Source: Syntrophaceae bacterium UBA5744 (GTDB taxonomy: Bacteria > Desulfobacterota > Syntrophia > Syntrophales > UBA2192). From it: 16,751 nucleotides of DNA. Under the pieces are notes generated by a model. The model was not told the DNA's origin and ran no database searches. It worked only from the letters and a program-made list of their open reading frames with translations. The stretch lies in NCBI GenBank assembly GCA_002419215.1, contig DIFQ01000076.1, positions 1 to 16,751 of the forward strand, in the 5' to 3' direction. This document shows, piece by piece, positions 8,311 through 14,674 of this stretch (position 1 is its first letter; every line of letters begins with the position of its first letter). Both the position numbers and the translations under genes were made by a program.

Positions 8311-8338
8311 GATACCCTATACCCTAGACCCGAGACCC
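8311..8338. repeat. Heptad array 5, NATACCC-type, four units
   Basis: gataccc, tataccc, tagaccc, gagaccc. The same unit family occurs at 10170-10204, 11063-11097 (inverted) and 11121-11155. Confidence 0.8.
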
Positions 8339-8390
8339 CTTTGCAGGGGCTTGAGAGAACACTCCGCCGTTATATTGTGGAGGTCGAAGC

Positions 8391-10082
8391 ATCAATAGAC
8401 TCTACGGTAACGTCGCCGGCCTGAAGGCCGGCCAGATCCGACGCATCCAGCAGCTGTACCGCCGCAAAATCCCGATTGACCGGGTTCTCACCCAAGAGCT
8501 TGCCCGGCACCTCTGTGAGATTTCCCGCGAGACAAACCGGCAGATCGGCGTCCTCATCAGCCGCAAGGGCGACATCCACTTCGTCGTCGTGGGGGATCAT
8601 CGCCAGATCATGATCCCGAGCCTCGACGAGTTCCGCTCCGGCGAGAGCCGCCTCAAGGGGCTGCGGCTCGTCCACACCCATCTCAACGGGGAGGCGCTCA
8701 CCCGGGATGACCTCACGGATTTGGCCCTGCTGCGGCTCGACTTCATCTGCGCCCTGGCGGTCGAAGAGGACGGGCTTCCGGGCAAGGCCCACTCGGCCCA
8801 TCTCATCCCTGAAAACTCCGACGGCCGGTACTGGCTCCAACTGGACCCCCTGCACCCGGCCCGAATGGATCTCGACTTCGCGGGCTTCATCCAGGACCTC
8901 GAGGACCAGATCACCCGCAGGCAGCGCACCCGGAAGGTCGCCTCGCGCGAGCGGGCCATCCTCATCCGCGTCGAGACGGACCCGCGGAGCCGCCAGGGCA
9001 CACTGGGCGAACTCAAGGAGCTCGCCCAGTCCTGCGGGGTGGAAGTCTTCGACGCCATCACCCAGCACCGCCAGGAGATCGACCCGAAATATCTCATGGG
9101 GAAGGGGAAGCTCTCGGACGTGGTGATCCGGGCCCTGCAGATCGGCGCGAACCTGCTCATCTTCGATCACGAACTCACGCCGGCCCAGGTTCGCTCGATC
9201 ACGGACTTCACGGAACTGAAGGTCATCGACCGCACCCAGGTGATCCTGGACATCTTCGCCCAGCGGGCCCACAGCCGCGACGGCAAGATCCAGGTGGAGC
9301 TTGCGCAGCTGAAGTACCTGCTGCCCCGGCTCATCGAGAAGAACACGGCCATGTCGCGGCTCACGGGCGGGATCGGCGGCACCGGGCCCGGCGAGACGAA
9401 GCTCGAGATCAACCGCCGGCGCGTGAGGGACAAGATCCACCGGCTCGAGGAGGGACTGAAGAACATCCAGAAGGGCCGCAACACGCGCAGGTCCAGCCGC
9501 GAGAAGGCGGGGCTGCCCGTCGTCTCCATCGTGGGCTACACCAATGCGGGCAAATCGACGCTGCTCAACGCCCTCACGAACAGCAGCGTCCTTGTCGAAG
9601 ACAGGCTTTTTGCCACGCTGGACCCGAAGAGCTCGCGCCTGCGCTTCCCGCGGGACACGGAGGCCGTTATCACCGACACGGTGGGCTTCATCCGCAACCT
9701 CCCGAAGGAACTCTTCGCCGCTTTCCGCGCCACCCTCGAGGAGCTTCACGAGGCCGACGTGCTGCTGCACCTCATCGACGTGAGCAACCCGGAATTCGAG
9801 GAGCACATCGTCGCGGTGGAGAAAATCCTCGAGGAGCTGGGCATCGCCGCCAGGCCGACAATCCGCGTCTTCAACAAGGAGGACCGGATAGCCGACAAGG
9901 AGCTTCTCTCCACCCTGTGCCGCCGGTTCGACGCCATCGCCGTCTCGGCCCTCAACCCGTCGACATTCCGCCCTCTGCTGGACAAGCTGGAATGGCTGAT
10001 CCACAACCGCGCCACGCCGAATCCGGCACCGGCCGCGGAGGAGCCTTCCCCGGGGTCGGAATCTCTCGCCGAGGCACAGTGA
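8391..10082 (+). CDS. hflX: GTPase HflX, with an apparent AUC start codon
   Basis: 563 residues if it starts at ATC 8391. HflX binds the ribosome and splits stalled 70S particles, especially under stress. Visible are the N-terminal region with YGN..GLK and RQIG motifs, the Gly-rich LTGGIGGTGPGETKLE (324-339), G1 GYTNAGKS (382-389), G3 DTVGF (429-433), G4 NKED (495-498) and a G5-like SAL. The region 8391-8588 codes for the conserved HflX N-terminus, yet has no ATG, GTG or TTG in frame; the first GTG is at 8589. The only Shine-Dalgarno, GGAGGT (8379-8384), is placed six bases before ATC-AAT-AGA, exactly where homologues have ATG. An in-frame stop at 8352 rules out an earlier start. Either the start is AUC or there is a G-to-C change or error. 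A terminator follows. Confidence 0.9.
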   Translation: MNRLYGNVAGLKAGQIRRIQQLYRRKIPIDRVLTQELARHLCEISRETNRQIGVLISRKGDIHFVVVGDHRQIMIPSLDEFRSGESRLKGLRLVHTHLNGEALTRDDLTDLALLRLDFICALAVEEDGLPGKAHSAHLIPENSDGRYWLQLDPLHPARMDLDFAGFIQDLEDQITRRQRTRKVASRERAILIRVETDPRSRQGTLGELKELAQSCGVEVFDAITQHRQEIDPKYLMGKGKLSDVVIRALQIGANLLIFDHELTPAQVRSITDFTELKVIDRTQVILDIFAQRAHSRDGKIQVELAQLKYLLPRLIEKNTAMSRLTGGIGGTGPGETKLEINRRRVRDKIHRLEEGLKNIQKGRNTRRSSREKAGLPVVSIVGYTNAGKSTLLNALTNSSVLVEDRLFATLDPKSSRLRFPRDTEAVITDTVGFIRNLPKELFAAFRATLEELHEADVLLHLIDVSNPEFEEHIVAVEKILEELGIAARPTIRVFNKEDRIADKELLSTLCRRFDAIAVSALNPSTFRPLLDKLEWLIHNRATPNPAPAAEEPSPGSESLAEAQ

Positions 10083-10116
10083 AAAGAAGAAGATGATCAG
10101 GTGACTGGTTGAGCAA

Positions 10117-10153
10117 AAAGGGGGCATCGGGATTTCACCCCGATGCCCCCTTT
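10117..10153. terminator. Bidirectional terminator between hflX and the SDR gene
   Basis: Perfect 15-bp stem (10117-10131 with 10139-10153) and a 7-nt loop. Read on the plus strand it ends in CCCCCTTTG after hflX. On the minus strand it ends in a five-T run after the SDR gene. Confidence 0.85.
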
Positions 10154-10169
10154 GTCTGTTCTTATTCTT

Positions 10170-10204
10170 CCCTATACCCGAGACCCTATACCCAATACCC
10201 TGTC
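10170..10204. repeat. Heptad array 6, CCCTATA-type, five units
   Basis: ccctata, cccgaga, ccctata, cccaata, ccctgtc. It begins one base after the SDR stop codon. Confidence 0.85.
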
Positions 10205-10205
10205 T

Positions 10206-10997
10206 CTACATGATCCCCTTGTACCAGCCCCCGTCGATCTGGATGGCCGCACCGGTGATGTAGCCCGCCCGCTCCGAGGCGAGGTAGACGACGAGGCTGG
10301 CGAATTCCTCGGGCGTTCCGATCCTCTTCATGGGGATCTCCGCCGCCCACTTGTCGACGATCGCCTGGGGGGTCGTCCCCTGCTTCTCGGCCAGCACCTT
10401 CGCGAGGTTGCGGACGCGGTCCGTCATCGTGTAGCCCGGGCAGACGCTGTTGACGGTGACGTTGAAGGAGGCCAGCTCGTTGGAGAGCGACTTGGCAAAG
10501 CCGATCACGCCCGAGCGCACCGTGTTGGACAGGATGAGCCCGTCAATGGGCTGCTTGACGGCAATCGAGGTCATGTTGATGATCCGTCCCCAGCGCTTCT
10601 CCTTCATGATCGGGACGGCCTCGCGCGTCATGACGATCGTGGAGAGCAGGTTCAGACGGCAGCCCCGGAGCCATAGCTCGTCGTCGATCTCGAGGAAGCT
10701 CATCGAGGGCGGGCCGCCGGCGTTGTTCACCAGGATGTCCACCGTCCCGAAATGGGCCGCCGACTTGCGGACGAAATTTTTCGCCTGTTCCAGGTCCGAC
10801 ACGTCGGCGGGGATGGCAAATACCTGGCTGCCCGATGCTTTCTTGATGGCTTCGGCCGCTTCCGGCAGATGGGGGTCATCGAGGGCACAGATGGCAACCT
10901 TCGCCCCTTCCCGGGCAAAGTCCATCGCCACGGCGAGCCCGAGCCCCTGGCTCCCGCCGGCCACCAGGGCCACCTTTCCTTTCAATCCGAGATCCAT
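10206..10997 (-). CDS. SDR-fold oxidoreductase with a degenerate catalytic motif
   Basis: 263 residues, the usual size of a classical short-chain dehydrogenase/reductase. The Rossmann fold is intact: GGSQGLG (14-20), D65 in the adenine-contact strand and NNAG (91-94). Asn116 and Ser144 occupy catalytic positions. The YxxxK element is lost: in the segment ILSNTVRSGVIGF the Tyr position is Ser157 and the Lys position is Arg161. The end PEEFASLVVYLAS...GAAIQIDGG is typical of FabG-like SDRs. A known FabG-like subgroup also lacks a perfect catalytic tetrad, so the protein is probably functional but with altered chemistry or a binding role. GGAGG precedes the ATG. It lies downstream of porB on the same strand, separated by inverted repeat arrays. 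Substrate unknown. Confidence 0.88.
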   Translation of the reverse strand: MDLGLKGKVALVAGGSQGLGLAVAMDFAREGAKVAICALDDPHLPEAAEAIKKASGSQVFAIPADVSDLEQAKNFVRKSAAHFGTVDILVNNAGGPPSMSFLEIDDELWLRGCRLNLLSTIVMTREAVPIMKEKRWGRIINMTSIAVKQPIDGLILSNTVRSGVIGFAKSLSNELASFNVTVNSVCPGYTMTDRVRNLAKVLAEKQGTTPQAIVDKWAAEIPMKRIGTPEEFASLVVYLASERAGYITGAAIQIDGGWYKGIM

Positions 10998-11021
10998 CTT
11001 ATCGCCTCCTTGTCGGGTCGT

Positions 11022-11048
11022 TCCGGTCTGTCCTGTCTTTCCTGTCTA
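11022..11048. repeat. Short 9-bp-period repeat
   Basis: tccggtctg, tcctgtctt, tcctgtcta: three related units with a 9-bp period, in the leader of the SDR gene next to heptad array 7. Confidence 0.45.
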
Positions 11049-11062
11049 TTTCGTCAGCATGA

Positions 11063-11097
11063 GGGGTATCGGGTATAGGGGCTCGGGTATAGGGAAG
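11063..11097. repeat. Heptad array 7, CGGGTAT-type, five units
   Basis: ggggtat, cgggtat, aggggct, cgggtat, agggaag. It is inverted relative to array 8, with which it can pair. Confidence 0.8.
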
Positions 11098-11120
11098 GAA
11101 GAAGAATTTCTCATTGTCCC

Positions 11121-11155
11121 AAACCCTAGACCCGATACCCGAAACCCTATACCCG
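11121..11155. repeat. Heptad array 8, ATACCCG-type, five units
   Basis: aaaccct, agacccg, atacccg, aaaccct, atacccg. It starts one base after the porB stop codon. CCCTATACCCG at 11145-11155 is the exact reverse complement of 11084-11094 in array 7. Confidence 0.85.
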
Positions 11156-11156
11156 G

Positions 11157-12062
11157 CTATTTTGATTCCGCCGCCTTCTTCTTGTACTCCTCCCAGCGGT
11201 CGTCCACCCAGTCCTGGAGCTGCCGGAGCTGTTCGATGCTCATCTTTTTGAACCGTCCCTGCCTCTCCACGTAGTGCACCACGGGGAGCTTGTTGCCCTT
11301 TTCGGCAAGCGTCCGGCTGCGGCCGGTGAAACGGAACTTGCCGTTCTCCACTTCGAAGAGCACGCACAGCCCCGTGTCGACGGCAAGACGGCCGATGCGG
11401 ATCGTGTCCTTCGTGGGGTACTGCCACCCCGGGGGGCAGGGCGTGTGGATGTGGATGAACCGCGTCCCCTTGATTCGCTTGGCCCGCACGAACTTGTCGT
11501 AGAGGTCGATCGGGTAGGCCGGCGTCGTCGTGGCGATGTAGGGAATCTGGTGGGCCTCCATGATCTTGAGGAAGTCCTTCTTGTGCTGCTGCTTCGTGAG
11601 GACGGGGGTTGTCGTCGTCAGGGCCCCCAGGGGGGTTGCGCTCGAACGCTGGGTTCCCGTGTTCATGTAGCCCTCGTTGTCGTAGGCCACGTAGATGAAG
11701 TCCGTCCCGCGCTCCGCGGCGCCCGAGAGGGCCTGGAGGCCCATGTCGAAGGTGCCCCCGTCGCCTGCGAAGGCCACGACGGTCGTTTCCGTCCGGTTCA
11801 GGGCGGCAAGGCCCGCCGCAATACCCGAGGCCGAGGCGGCCGTGCTCGCAAAGGTGTTGTTCACGCTCGGGACCAGGACCGGCGTCAGGGGGTAGAGCCC
11901 GTGGAGGACGCAGAGGCAGCAGGCGGGCAATGTCACGATCGTGTCTTCCCGGAGCGCCTTCAGGGCGAACCGGTAGGCAATCGAAAGCCCGCAGCCCTGG
12001 CAGGCCCTCGTGCCGGGCAGGACGTATTCCTTCTCGTGGATCTTGAAGAGATTCTGCGGCAT
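11157..12062 (-). CDS. porB: 2-oxoacid (pyruvate-type):ferredoxin oxidoreductase, beta subunit
   Basis: 301 residues, full length for the TPP-binding beta subunit. With the other subunits it interconverts a 2-oxoacid plus CoA with acyl-CoA, CO2 and reduced ferredoxin. The TPP/Mg motif is GDGGTFDMG (100-108) followed by DNEGYMNTG (128-136) and QRSSATP. Cysteines C21, C24, C49 and C209 fit the conserved cluster ligands (CQGCG; PCPPGW). The C-terminus is a charged helix (DDRWEEYKKKAAESK). It starts four bases after the porA stop codon, so translation is coupled. Its residues resemble pyruvate-type enzymes, but branched-chain 2-oxoacid (VOR) and 2-oxoglutarate enzymes share these motifs, so the substrate is open. 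Confidence 0.93.
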   Translation of the reverse strand: MPQNLFKIHEKEYVLPGTRACQGCGLSIAYRFALKALREDTIVTLPACCLCVLHGLYPLTPVLVPSVNNTFASTAASASGIAAGLAALNRTETTVVAFAGDGGTFDMGLQALSGAAERGTDFIYVAYDNEGYMNTGTQRSSATPLGALTTTTPVLTKQQHKKDFLKIMEAHQIPYIATTTPAYPIDLYDKFVRAKRIKGTRFIHIHTPCPPGWQYPTKDTIRIGRLAVDTGLCVLFEVENGKFRFTGRSRTLAEKGNKLPVVHYVERQGRFKKMSIEQLRQLQDWVDDRWEEYKKKAAESK

Positions 12063-12066
12063 AGCT

Positions 12067-13278
12067 CTACTCCGTGTGGCAATTCAGCCAGGTGGTTTTC
12101 AGTTCCCTCTCGCCCGCCGCGATCCGGGCAAGGGAGGACTTGACGGCCTCGACAAGCTCCCTTGACTTCACGTCGCGGCCGCCGAGGCCCGCCACGTAGT
12201 CGTGGATGACCGCGCGGATATCGCTCCCGTAGAAGGCAGCCTTGAGATCCGAGCACAGCCCCCCTTCGTAACCGTAGCTGATGCTCTTTTCGAAGAGGAT
12301 GATGGCCTTGGCATTCCGGTAGGCCTCGACGACCTCCTGCTTTTCCGGGAAGGGCCGGAAGACGCGGATCCCCACGACACCGGCCTTGATCCCCTCTTCG
12401 CGCAGGGCGTCGGCGGCCACCGTCGCCTCGGCGGCAAGCGACCCCATGCTCGTGAGGATGACGTCGGCATCCTCCGTCCGGTGCGTCCAGAGCATCCCGC
12501 CGTGGTCGCGCCCGAAGGCCTCCGCATACTGGCGATTCACCTCGCGGATCGTCTCCGGGCTCCGGTCGAGAGCGTTCTGCAGCTTGTAGCGCATCTCCAT
12601 GTAGCCGTCGCATACGACCCCCTCGGAGTCGGGGCGCCGGTTGGGCAGGAGCACCGAGTTGATGGTCATCGGGTTGTTTGCATCCAGGATTGTGTGGGGC
12701 TTGTAGGCCGGCAGGAACTTCCGGACTGCCGCCGGGGGCGGGCTGATGACCGGCATCATCGTGTGGGAGAGCACGAAGCCGTCGTAGCAGACCATGACGG
12801 GCGCGTAGACCGTCTCGGCGATCCTGTAGGCCTGTATGATCGTGTCGAGGATCTCCTGGTTGTCGCGGCAGTAGATCTGGATCCAGCCCGTGTCGCGCTG
12901 AGAGAGCGAGTCCTGCTGGTCGTTGAAGATGGACCAGGGGGCGCCCACGCCGCGGTTGACGCAGCACATGACGATGGGAAGCCTGGAGCCCGCCGCCCAG
13001 TGCAGTTGCTCGTGCATGTACAGCAGGCCGTTCGAACTGGTGGCCGTGAAGACCCGGGCCCCCACGGTGGAGGCCCCGATGCAGACCGTCATGGCCGAGT
13101 GTTCGCCTTCCACCCGGACGTACTCTGCGCGCAGCTGGCCGCTCTCCACGTACAGGGAGAGCATCTCGGCAAGCTGTGACTGCGGGGTGATCGGGTAGGC
13201 GGCGATCACCTGGACATCGCAGAGCCGAGCCGCCAGCGCCGCTGCCTGGTTTCCGGTGATGATTCGGGCGTCAGTCAT
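12067..13278 (-). CDS. porA: 2-oxoacid (pyruvate-type):ferredoxin oxidoreductase, alpha subunit
   Basis: 403 residues, full length. The pyrimidine-binding domain begins with AYPITPQS (27-34), followed by EGEHSAM (57-63) and TATSSNGLLYMHE (78-90), all typical of PorA/VorA. The middle domain II and C-terminal transketolase-like domain (SMGSLAAEA, VGIRVFRPFP, EKSISYGYEGG) are complete. It contributes the TPP pyrimidine contacts and the CoA/substrate channel. The start overlaps the 3' end of porD by 8 bp, so the two are tightly coupled. The order C-D-A-B is the common bacterial and archaeal arrangement for the split enzyme. Confidence 0.94.
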   Translation of the reverse strand: MTDARIITGNQAAALAARLCDVQVIAAYPITPQSQLAEMLSLYVESGQLRAEYVRVEGEHSAMTVCIGASTVGARVFTATSSNGLLYMHEQLHWAAGSRLPIVMCCVNRGVGAPWSIFNDQQDSLSQRDTGWIQIYCRDNQEILDTIIQAYRIAETVYAPVMVCYDGFVLSHTMMPVISPPPAAVRKFLPAYKPHTILDANNPMTINSVLLPNRRPDSEGVVCDGYMEMRYKLQNALDRSPETIREVNRQYAEAFGRDHGGMLWTHRTEDADVILTSMGSLAAEATVAADALREEGIKAGVVGIRVFRPFPEKQEVVEAYRNAKAIILFEKSISYGYEGGLCSDLKAAFYGSDIRAVIHDYVAGLGGRDVKSRELVEAVKSSLARIAAGERELKTTWLNCHTE

Positions 13279-13564
13279 TGCACTTGTCCTCCCTCACCAT
13301 GCTGATGGCCCGCGACGGGCACTCCTCGGCGCAGATCCCGCAGCCTTTGCAGTACTCGAGATCGATCTCGACGGGAATCCCCGCCTTGACCACCGCCTCG
13401 GGGCAATAGAGCCAGCAAAGGTAGCAGGCGGCCTTCTTCTTGACGAAGGGCGTGCACTTGCTGTGATCGATGACGGGCCTCAGATCGCGCCAGTCGCCGG
13501 TTCTGCCTGCCTCGCCGATGGTGGGCTTGCACATGGCCGAGATGTTCTCGTCTTTCTTTTTCAT
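13271..13564 (-). CDS. porD: 2-oxoacid:ferredoxin oxidoreductase, delta (ferredoxin-like) subunit
   Basis: 97 residues, the usual PorD size. It carries two 4Fe-4S clusters that pass electrons from the TPP site to ferredoxin. The second motif is standard: CKGCGICAEECPS (C72, C75, C78, C82). The first is stretched: C37 is separated from C47 by nine residues instead of two, then C47-YL-C50-WLY-C54-P follows normally. The inserted TPFVKKKAA is basic and may form a surface loop. Extra cysteines C12 and C95 lie near the ends. The last 8 bp overlap porA. A heptad-rich gap of 136 bp separates it from porC upstream. Confidence 0.92.
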   Translation of the reverse strand: MKKKDENISAMCKPTIGEAGRTGDWRDLRPVIDHSKCTPFVKKKAACYLCWLYCPEAVVKAGIPVEIDLEYCKGCGICAEECPSRAISMVREDKCND

Positions 13565-13602
13565 AACGTCAGCCTGTTCCCCCTGGTGATCGATTTCAAA
13601 TG

Positions 13603-13637
13603 AATGGCTAAAGGCGAAGGGCTAAAGACAAAGGGTT
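13603..13637. repeat. Heptad array 9, AAGGGCT-type, five units
   Basis: aatggct, aaaggcg, aagggct, aaagaca, aagggtt in the porC-porD gap. It is inverted relative to array 10 and probably pairs with it in part. Confidence 0.75.
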
Positions 13638-13660
13638 AGGAAGCAGGGGAAACCCTTCTC

Positions 13661-13716
13661 TTGCTCTTGCCTTTTGCCGTTAGCCATTAGCCTTTTGCCA
13701 TTAGCCTTTTACCTTA
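13661..13716. repeat. Heptad array 10, AGCCTTT/TGCCATT-type, eight units, running into porC
   Basis: ttgctct, tgccttt, tgccgtt, agccatt, agccttt, tgccatt, agccttt, tacctta. The last units encode the final residues (SKVKG and stop) of PorC on the minus strand. Confidence 0.85.
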
Positions 13717-14270
13717 CTGAGCGTTGTTCCCTCGAAGGCCGCCCGCACCGTCTCGAAGTTTTGCGAGGCCACCGTCGCGGGGAGCTTGCTGCGAAGGGCC
13801 TTCTCGATGTTCTCCAGGGAGACGATGCCCGTGGCCTTTGCGAAGGCGCCCAGAAGCGGCGTATTGATCACCGGGGCCCCTTCCTTCAGGAGACGAAGCT
13901 TCAGGGCGATGCCCGTGGCATCGACAACGGCCACATCGAAATCGCCGCTGATGGCCACTTCCTCGGGCTTGCAGGACGTGTTGACGATGATCGTCCCGCC
14001 CTTGCGGATCCGCCCTTTCACGTCGACAACACCCAGGAGCGTGTCGTCCAGCACGATGGCGATATCGGCCATCTCGACCTGGGAAAACATCCGGATGGGG
14101 TCCTCCGAAATCCGCGTCGATGCCGTGACGGGCGCCCCGCGCCGCTCGGGGCCGAAGGTCGGCGCCGACGTGACGCCCTTGAAACCCTCCAGGTATGCCG
14201 ACTCCGCCAGGATCTGGGCTGCAACCACGGCGCCCTGACCGCCACGACCGAACCAGATTATCTCTTTCAT
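13701..14270 (-). CDS. porC: 2-oxoacid:ferredoxin oxidoreductase, gamma subunit
   Basis: 189 residues from the ATG at 14270, which is preceded by GGGAG and gives the family start MKEIIWFGRGGQG. A longer in-frame start at 14348 would begin inside the attenuator terminator hairpin and adds residues unlike PorC. Motifs are GRGGQG (8-13) and PERRGAPV (41-48), followed by the beta-rich body with NTPLLGAFAKATG near the C-terminus. The gamma subunit clamps the alpha/beta pair and helps CoA use. It is the first gene of porCDAB and lies about 65 bp downstream of the predicted leucine attenuator. Its last codons are formed by a heptad repeat array. Confidence 0.93.
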   Translation of the reverse strand: MKEIIWFGRGGQGAVVAAQILAESAYLEGFKGVTSAPTFGPERRGAPVTASTRISEDPIRMFSQVEMADIAIVLDDTLLGVVDVKGRIRKGGTIIVNTSCKPEEVAISGDFDVAVVDATGIALKLRLLKEGAPVINTPLLGAFAKATGIVSLENIEKALRSKLPATVASQNFETVRAAFEGTTLSKVKG

Positions 14271-14335
14271 CACCGTCTCCCGCTTCCCAAAAGGGTTTTC
14301 GTCAGCATCCAATCCCGAAATCGGCATCCAGGCAC

Positions 14336-14371
14336 AAAAAAAGGCCATGAGCTTTTCCGCCCATGGCCTTT
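14336..14371 (-). terminator. Attenuator terminator upstream of porC
   Basis: Minus strand: AAAGGCCATG (14371-14362) pairs with CATGGCCTTT (14349-14340), with a GC/GC inner extension and TTTTCC-type loop, followed directly by a seven-T run (14342-14336). It lies between the leader ORF and porC and is mutually exclusive with the antiterminator at 14366-14406. Confidence 0.85.
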
Positions 14372-14406
14372 AGAATTTCGTCTTCGAGTCCCTAAATTCT
14401 AAAAAC
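14366..14406 (-). promoter_or_regulatory. Antiterminator hairpin of the por leader
   Basis: Minus strand: GTTTTTAGAATTT (14406-14394) pairs with AAATTCTAAAGGC (14378-14366) over 13 positions, ten Watson-Crick in a row plus two G-U and one G-C. It uses six of the ten bases of the terminator's 5' arm. The leader stop codon (14394-14392) touches its 5' arm, so a ribosome at the stop would block it. Confidence 0.7.
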
Positions 14407-14502
14407 GGCGGGCGATCGGTATGCCAGTAGAAGCAGGAGCAGAGCGAGTCGCAACAACCCGTTCAGGTTCGTCAGCTCTCTTCTTGTACCGATCGTCGTC
14501 AT
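14392..14502 (-). CDS. Leucine-rich leader peptide of the porCDAB operon
   Basis: 36-codon ORF, ATG at 14502 and TAG at 14392-14394. Leucine makes up 11 of 36 residues, mostly in GLLRLALLLLLLAYR, with six in a row at codons 21-26 (14442-14425). The run uses CTT and CTA, and TTG occurs at codons 16-17; these codons are scarce in neighbouring genes. The ATG has only a weak, distant AGG (14517-14515); an in-frame GTG at 14520 lies almost at the predicted transcript start. As in known leu and ilv leaders, ribosome stalling at Leu codons would favour the antiterminator and completion of translation the terminator. A small membrane peptide is the alternative, but the precise fit with promoter and hairpins favours a leader. 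Confidence 0.75.
   Translation of the reverse strand: MTTIGTRRELTNLNGLLRLALLLLLLAYRSPAVFRI
14413..14495 (-). promoter_or_regulatory. Protector (1:2) hairpin across the leader Leu codons
   Basis: CGATCGGTA (14495-14487) and TACCGATCG (14421-14413) are perfect 9-bp reverse complements flanking the Leu codons of the leader ORF. Translation would open this stem. It ends 7 nt before the antiterminator arm. Confidence 0.55.
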
Positions 14503-14530
14503 TCTCAGGGTTTTCCTCACAATGAAAGAT

Positions 14531-14559
14531 TAAATATCGGAAAGGATTCAGCTTGTCAA
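14531..14559 (-). promoter_or_regulatory. Promoter of the por leader/operon
   Basis: Perfect -35 TTGACA (14559-14554), 17-bp spacer, -10 TATTTA (14536-14531; three of six). The predicted start near 14524 would give a 22-nt 5' UTR before the leader ATG and an attenuated transcript of about 190 nt. Confidence 0.6.
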
Positions 14560-14568
14560 CAACAAAAA

Positions 14569-14613
14569 CAGGCTACAGGCTACAGGCTACAGGCTGCAGG
14601 CTGCAGGCTGCAG
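14569..14613. repeat. Heptad array 11, CAGGCTA x3 and CAGGCTG x3
   Basis: Six almost identical 7-bp units (plus a partial one) directly upstream of the por leader promoter and downstream of waaA. It is the most regular array after GCCACAA x4, so probably young. Confidence 0.9.
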
Positions 14614-14634
14614 ATATCAGATCGATATGCAAGC

Positions 14635-14646
14635 ATCAGGCCTGAT
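14635..14646. repeat. 12-bp perfect palindrome ATCAGGCCTGAT
   Basis: It lies in the 3' gap after waaA, 29 bp from its stop codon. It could be an operator-like site or part of the waaA mRNA 3' end; no T-run follows. Confidence 0.35.
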
Positions 14647-14674
14647 CCGGAAGGCTTCACCGGCCGTCTGTTGT

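Noticed and set aside
14271..14348. A longer PorC beginning at 14348.
   Set aside because: The added residues overlap the attenuator terminator and its T-run and do not resemble PorC; the ATG at 14270 has a ribosome binding site and the family start.
14569..14613. CRISPR array.
   Set aside because: Units are 7 bp and contiguous, with no spacers and no cas genes nearby.
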